Assembly: GCA_945865365.1 (NCBI GenBank)
Contig: CAMBDL010000002.1
Location: 1 to 64,000 of the forward strand
Direction of reading: 5' to 3'
Source of the DNA: Streptomyces griseus
GTDB taxonomy: Bacteria; Actinomycetota; Actinomycetes; Nanopelagicales; Nanopelagicaceae
Length of the DNA: 64,000 bases
Part shown: in pieces, positions 61,018 to 64,000 of the stretch
Position numbering within the stretch: the first letter of the stretch is position 1
Layout of the letters: every line of letters begins with the position of its first letter
Position numbers and translations under genes: made by a program
Notes under the pieces: generated by a model
The model's input: only the letters and a program-made list of their open reading frames with translations
What the model was told of the DNA's origin: nothing
Database searches by the model: none

Positions 61018-62016
61018 ATGAGCATAAAGCGAGTTCTATCGGGCATACAACCCACCAGTGATTCGTTTCATCTAGGCAACTACTTAGGCGCACTCAAGCA
61101 GTGGGTAGAGCTACAAGATGGACATGATGCTTTTTACTGCATTGTTGATCTGCATGCATTGAGCGCAGAGACCGAGCCAGCACTTCTACGCAAACGCACG
61201 TTGGCTTCGGCTGCGCAGTTATTAGCACTCGGGATTTCACCAGAAAAATCTACGCTCTTTGTTCAATCGCAAGTTCCGCAGCACAATCAATTGGGCTGGT
61301 TGATGGAGTGTCTTGCTGGTTTTGGCGAAGCGAGTCGTATGACGCAGTTCAAAGATAAGTCTTCAAAGTCTGGTGCCGATAGTGCTCGTGTTGCATTATT
61401 TACCTATCCCATGTTGCAGGCCGCCGATATTTTGTTGTATCAAGCAGATTTAGTTCCAGTGGGAGAAGATCAACGCCAACATATTGAACTCACGCGCGAC
61501 CTAGCGGGCCGCTTCAATACACGTTACGGACAGGTTTTTACTGAGCCGAGCGGGTACATTTTAAAGACCGCAGCAAAGATTAATGATTTGCAAGAGCCAA
61601 CTTCAAAGATGAGCAAATCATCGGGCTCGGTTGCTGGTGTTATTGAGATTATGGATACGCCAGAAGCCAACGCTAAAAAGATTAAGAGTGCAACAACTGA
61701 TGCTGGCCGTGAAGTTCGATTCGATGAAAAAGAAAAGCCAGGCATTAGTAATCTCTTGACGATTCATAGCGCTTTATCAGGCCAGTCGATTGCATCATTA
61801 GAGGCAGAGTTTGCAGGTAAGGGTTACGGCGACTTTAAAGGCTCAGTTGCCGATGTAGTCGTTGAATATCTGCGACCAATTCGCGCGAGGGCGCTGGAGC
61901 TTCTAGAGAATGAGGAGCAGTTAATTCAGATGCTGCATGCAGGCTCTGAAAAGGCTAAAAAAACCGCCTCCGTGACCCTGAATATGGCCTATAAGAGCCT
62001 GGGCCTAGTCCTCTAA
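61018..62016 (+). CDS. trpS: tryptophanyl-tRNA synthetase
   Basis: 332 residues, normal length for bacterial TrpRS. Class I signatures are [18 protein letters not shown] (HIGH-type HLGN, about 9-26) and KMSKS (about 199-203). Charges tRNA-Trp. Start ATG 61018. After it comes a 172-base spacer with the promoter of the next operon. Confidence 0.97.
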   Translation: MSIKRVLSGIQPTSDSFHLGNYLGALKQWVELQDGHDAFYCIVDLHALSAETEPALLRKRTLASAAQLLALGISPEKSTLFVQSQVPQHNQLGWLMECLAGFGEASRMTQFKDKSSKSGADSARVALFTYPMLQAADILLYQADLVPVGEDQRQHIELTRDLAGRFNTRYGQVFTEPSGYILKTAAKINDLQEPTSKMSKSSGSVAGVIEIMDTPEANAKKIKSATTDAGREVRFDEKEKPGISNLLTIHSALSGQSIASLEAEFAGKGYGDFKGSVADVVVEYLRPIRARALELLENEEQLIQMLHAGSEKAKKTASVTLNMAYKSLGLVL

Positions 62017-62080
62017 AGCGCCTCCAACTATCAAGGTCGGCTTGAGGGTTTCACAGATGTTATCTCAATGACATCGAAAA

Positions 62081-62123
62081 TGTGGTCTAGTCCTTGAGTT
62101 TTTATAGGCTCAAACACTAGGCT
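62081..62123 (+). promoter_or_regulatory. probable promoter of the BMP-type ABC operon
   Basis: TTGAGT (62094-62099) and TAGGCT (62118-62123), 18 bases apart, fit an actinobacterial sigma70-type promoter. TTGAG-N10-CTCAA (62094-62113) is a dyad across it. GTGGTCTAGTCC just upstream (62082-62093) resembles half of the dre-like site at 1131. All are eye-fitted. Confidence 0.4.
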
Positions 62124-62188
62124 CACTATTACACATCAACCTTTTATATGTGCTTTTCAGTACATATCAAAGACCATTTGGAGGAAAA

Positions 62189-63244
62189 TTGAAGAAGATA
62201 TTTCGTCTCGTAGCAGCACTAGCTGCAGCAGCTCTTGCAGTAACTGCATTTGTTGCGCCATCAGCAACAGCAGCATCAAAGGTAAAAGTAGGCCTTGCTT
62301 ATGACATCGGTGGACGTGGCGATAAGTCATTCAACGACTCAGCAGCAGCCGGTCTTGATGCAGCAAAGAAGAAGTTTGGCGTTACTGCTAAAGAAGTAAC
62401 TGTCACAACTGGTTCAGATTCAGAGCGCACAGACAAGCTTCGCTTGTTGGCAAAGGCTGGATACAACCCAATCATCGCAGTTGGTTTCCTATATGCCGGT
62501 CCAATTAAGGCTGTAGCCTCTGACTATCCAAACGTTCAGTTCGGAATCATCGATGATGCATCAGTAGATCTTCTTAACGTAGCTGGTCTTATATTCGCTG
62601 AAGAGCAGGGCTCATATCTTGCTGGCGTTGCAGCAGCACTTGCAACAAAGTCAAACAAGGTCGGTTACATTGGTGGAGTTCGTATTCCTCTACTACAGAA
62701 GTTTGAAGCAGGCTTCGTTGCTGGTGTTAAGGCAACAAATAAGAAAGCAAAAGTAGATGTCAAGTATGTAACAGAGTTCCCAGATTTCTCTGGCTTCAAT
62801 GACCCAGCTAAGGCAAAGGTTATTGCTAAGGGAATGATCGATAAGGGTACAGATGTTATCTACTCAGCTGCCGGCGGTTCAGGTGCTGGTAACTTCGCAG
62901 CTGCAACTGATGCAGCTAATGCAGGTATGAAGGTGTGGACTATCGGAGTTGACTCTGATCAGTACCTAACAGCTTCTAAGGCTGAGCAGAAGAATATGCT
63001 TACATCAATGATCAAGCGCGTTGACCGTGCTGTCTACGATGTAATTGCAACAGCAGTTGTAGGTTCATCAGTCAACGACGTTCTAGATGATAAGGCTGGT
63101 ATCTACGGACGCCAGTACAACTTAGCTCTCGGGGGCGTTGGCGTCTCATACTCTGGTGATTACATCACTAAGTACAAGGCCCAAATTGATGCAGCAGCAA
63201 AAGCAATCAAGTCAGGCAAGATTGTGGTTCCAACAAAGCCATAA
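62189..63244 (+). CDS. BMP-family ABC transporter substrate-binding protein
   Basis: 351 residues from TTG 62189, with GGAGG at 62180-62184. The frame is open from 62150. Signal peptide about 1-29 (cleavage near ATA/AS) with no lipobox cysteine. It has the Bmp/Med domain (GLAYDIGGRGDKSFNDSAAAGLD in two halves; GVDSDQYLT). Such proteins (PnrA, BmpA) bind nucleosides and feed a CUT2-like importer. The ATPase gene follows. TpmC/Med-type specificities cannot be separated by eye, but purine nucleosides are the most common. Confidence 0.88.
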   Translation: MKKIFRLVAALAAAALAVTAFVAPSATAASKVKVGLAYDIGGRGDKSFNDSAAAGLDAAKKKFGVTAKEVTVTTGSDSERTDKLRLLAKAGYNPIIAVGFLYAGPIKAVASDYPNVQFGIIDDASVDLLNVAGLIFAEEQGSYLAGVAAALATKSNKVGYIGGVRIPLLQKFEAGFVAGVKATNKKAKVDVKYVTEFPDFSGFNDPAKAKVIAKGMIDKGTDVIYSAAGGSGAGNFAAATDAANAGMKVWTIGVDSDQYLTASKAEQKNMLTSMIKRVDRAVYDVIATAVVGSSVNDVLDDKAGIYGRQYNLALGGVGVSYSGDYITKYKAQIDAAAKAIKSGKIVVPTKP

Positions 63245-63263
63245 TCGGCTTTCAGTAGTGGCG

Positions 63264-63315
63264 TTTGGCCCGACAATGGAGTGTAATCTTCACTTGTCGG
63301 GCCAAATGTTTTTTT
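63264..63315 (+). terminator. intercistronic terminator between binding protein and ATPase genes
   Basis: TTGGCCCGACAA (63265-63276) and TTGTCGGGCCAA (63294-63305) form a perfect 12-bp stem with a 17-base loop, extended by one T-A pair, followed after ATG by seven T (63309-63315). It is strong, yet the ATPase gene of the same operon begins 33 bases later, so it likely sets the ratio of binding protein to transporter. Confidence 0.85.
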
Positions 63316-63347
63316 AATGGATGTTCTTTACTTAAAGGAGAGTCACA

Positions 63348-64000
63348 GTGTCGGTAGCGGTTGAACTGCGGCACATCTCTAAGCGCTTCCCAGGAGTTAT
63401 TGCTAATAAAGATGTCTCCCTCAGCGTTGAAACTGGCTCGGTTCACGCTCTGGTTGGCGAGAATGGTGCTGGTAAGTCCACTGTTATGAAGATTCTTTAT
63501 GGAATGCAGCGCCCCGATAGTGGGGAAATCTTGGTCAATGGCGAGGAAGTTCATTTTAAAAACCCTAATGATGCAATCGCTGCCAGCATCGGTATGGTGC
63601 ATCAGCACTTTATGCTCGCTGATAATTTTACAGTTTTAGAGAATATTATTTTGGGCTCTGAGCCCACTCACGGAGTAACAATTGATTTTAAGGCCGCCCG
63701 TAAAAAGATTGTGGAGATGGCCGATCAATACGGTCTTGAAATTGACCCAGATGTTTTGGTCGAAGAGCTTGGTGTTGGGCAACGCCAGCGTGTAGAAATC
63801 CTCAAAGTCTTATACCGTGGTGCTCGAATCTTGATTTTTGATGAACCAACTGCAGTATTGGTTCCACAAGAAGTTGATGATCTCTTTACCGCTCTTAAAG
63901 GATTACGCTCCCAAGGAATGGCAATTATTTTTATTTCTCATAAGTTAGATGAAGTCCTACGCGTCGCCGATGATGTTACGGTGGTTCGCCAAGGATCTAC
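63348..64000 (+). CDS. nucleoside-type ABC transporter ATPase (5' part; cut by window end)
   Basis: About 217 codons are visible from GTG 63348 (AAAGGAG upstream) and no stop is reached. Walker [10 protein letters not shown] and Walker [14 protein letters not shown] are clear. The signature is [12 protein letters not shown], the variant usual in the duplicated sugar/nucleoside ATPases (RbsA, YufO). A two-domain ATPase of about 500 residues is expected, with permease genes beyond the window. Confidence 0.9.
   Translation, partial: MSVAVELRHISKRFPGVIANKDVSLSVETGSVHALVGENGAGKSTVMKILYGMQRPDSGEILVNGEEVHFKNPNDAIAASIGMVHQHFMLADNFTVLENIILGSEPTHGVTIDFKAARKKIVEMADQYGLEIDPDVLVEELGVGQRQRVEILKVLYRGARILIFDEPTAVLVPQEVDDLFTALKGLRSQGMAIIFISHKLDEVLRVADDVTVVRQGS

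Noticed and set aside
62017-62188. Riboswitch before the BMP-family importer
   Set aside because: No purine riboswitch-like three-way junction or other known pattern was seen; only a promoter and small dyads.

Overview
The window reads as chromosome of a compact, probably genome-streamlined actinobacterium of moderate GC content. The actinobacterial signs are a WhiB3/WhiD-type iron-sulfur regulator beside groES-groEL, the gene order rplM-rpsI-glmM-glmS ... acpS-alr ... tsaE-tsaB-rimI-tsaD-groES-groEL-whiB ... guaB-guaB3-guaA, the order sucC-sucD-perM-purN-purH-folD-DUF3017, a DevR/DevS (DosR/DosS)-type two-component pair and an MsiK-type ABC ATPase. Genes are packed with ATGA/TAATG overlaps and short spacers. 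This, together with a short IMP dehydrogenase, suggests a freshwater Nanopelagicales-like (acI) lineage, but that placement is inference from gene order and style only.

Layout. 1-149: tail of a TctA-like permease. 296-5708: GntR/DasR-like regulator facing a sugar ABC importer (binding protein and two permeases) with a family 3 beta-N-acetylhexosaminidase, likely for amino-sugar oligosaccharides. Its missing ATPase is probably the MsiK-type protein at 58474-59553. 5853-11127: infA, rpmJ, rpsM, rpsK, rpsD, rpoA, rplQ, truA, rplM, rpsI. 11153-16446: cell-wall precursor genes glmM, glmS, PAP2, acpS, alr. 16436-22809: a branched-chain amino acid type ABC importer (livGFHMJ) ending in a secreted alpha/beta hydrolase. 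22882-27362: tRNA t6A genes, rimI and a CIRCE-controlled groES-groEL. 27441-28738: divergent whiB3-like and CarH-like (B12 photoreceptor) regulators. 28779-36233: purine genes guaB (without CBS domains), guaB3 and guaA, then a secreted cyclophilin, a PIG-L deacetylase and a UvrD/PcrA helicase. 36265-44783: succinyl-CoA synthetase, PerM-like protein, purN, purH, folD, malate and isocitrate dehydrogenases.

44903-58415 is the accessory block: aldehyde dehydrogenase with DUF779, a DUF2249 protein with a DevR-like response regulator, a convergent DevS-like kinase in an operon with two NarK transporters, and a divergent, intact narGHJI respiratory nitrate reductase. It forms a coherent module for nitrate uptake, reduction and probable redox or hypoxia sensing. 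It is the most distinctive part if the host is an otherwise aerobic streamlined plankton lineage. 58474-64000 holds MsiK, a CNNM/CorC membrane protein, trpS and the start of a BMP-family (nucleoside-type) ABC importer cut by the window end.

Two cross-cutting observations stand out. All three ABC binding proteins have Ala-X-Ala type signal peptides and none has a lipobox cysteine. Several regulatory structures are readable by eye: a dre-like operator, CIRCE, a 20-bp direct repeat between whiB and carH, and a terminator lying inside the first codons of truA.
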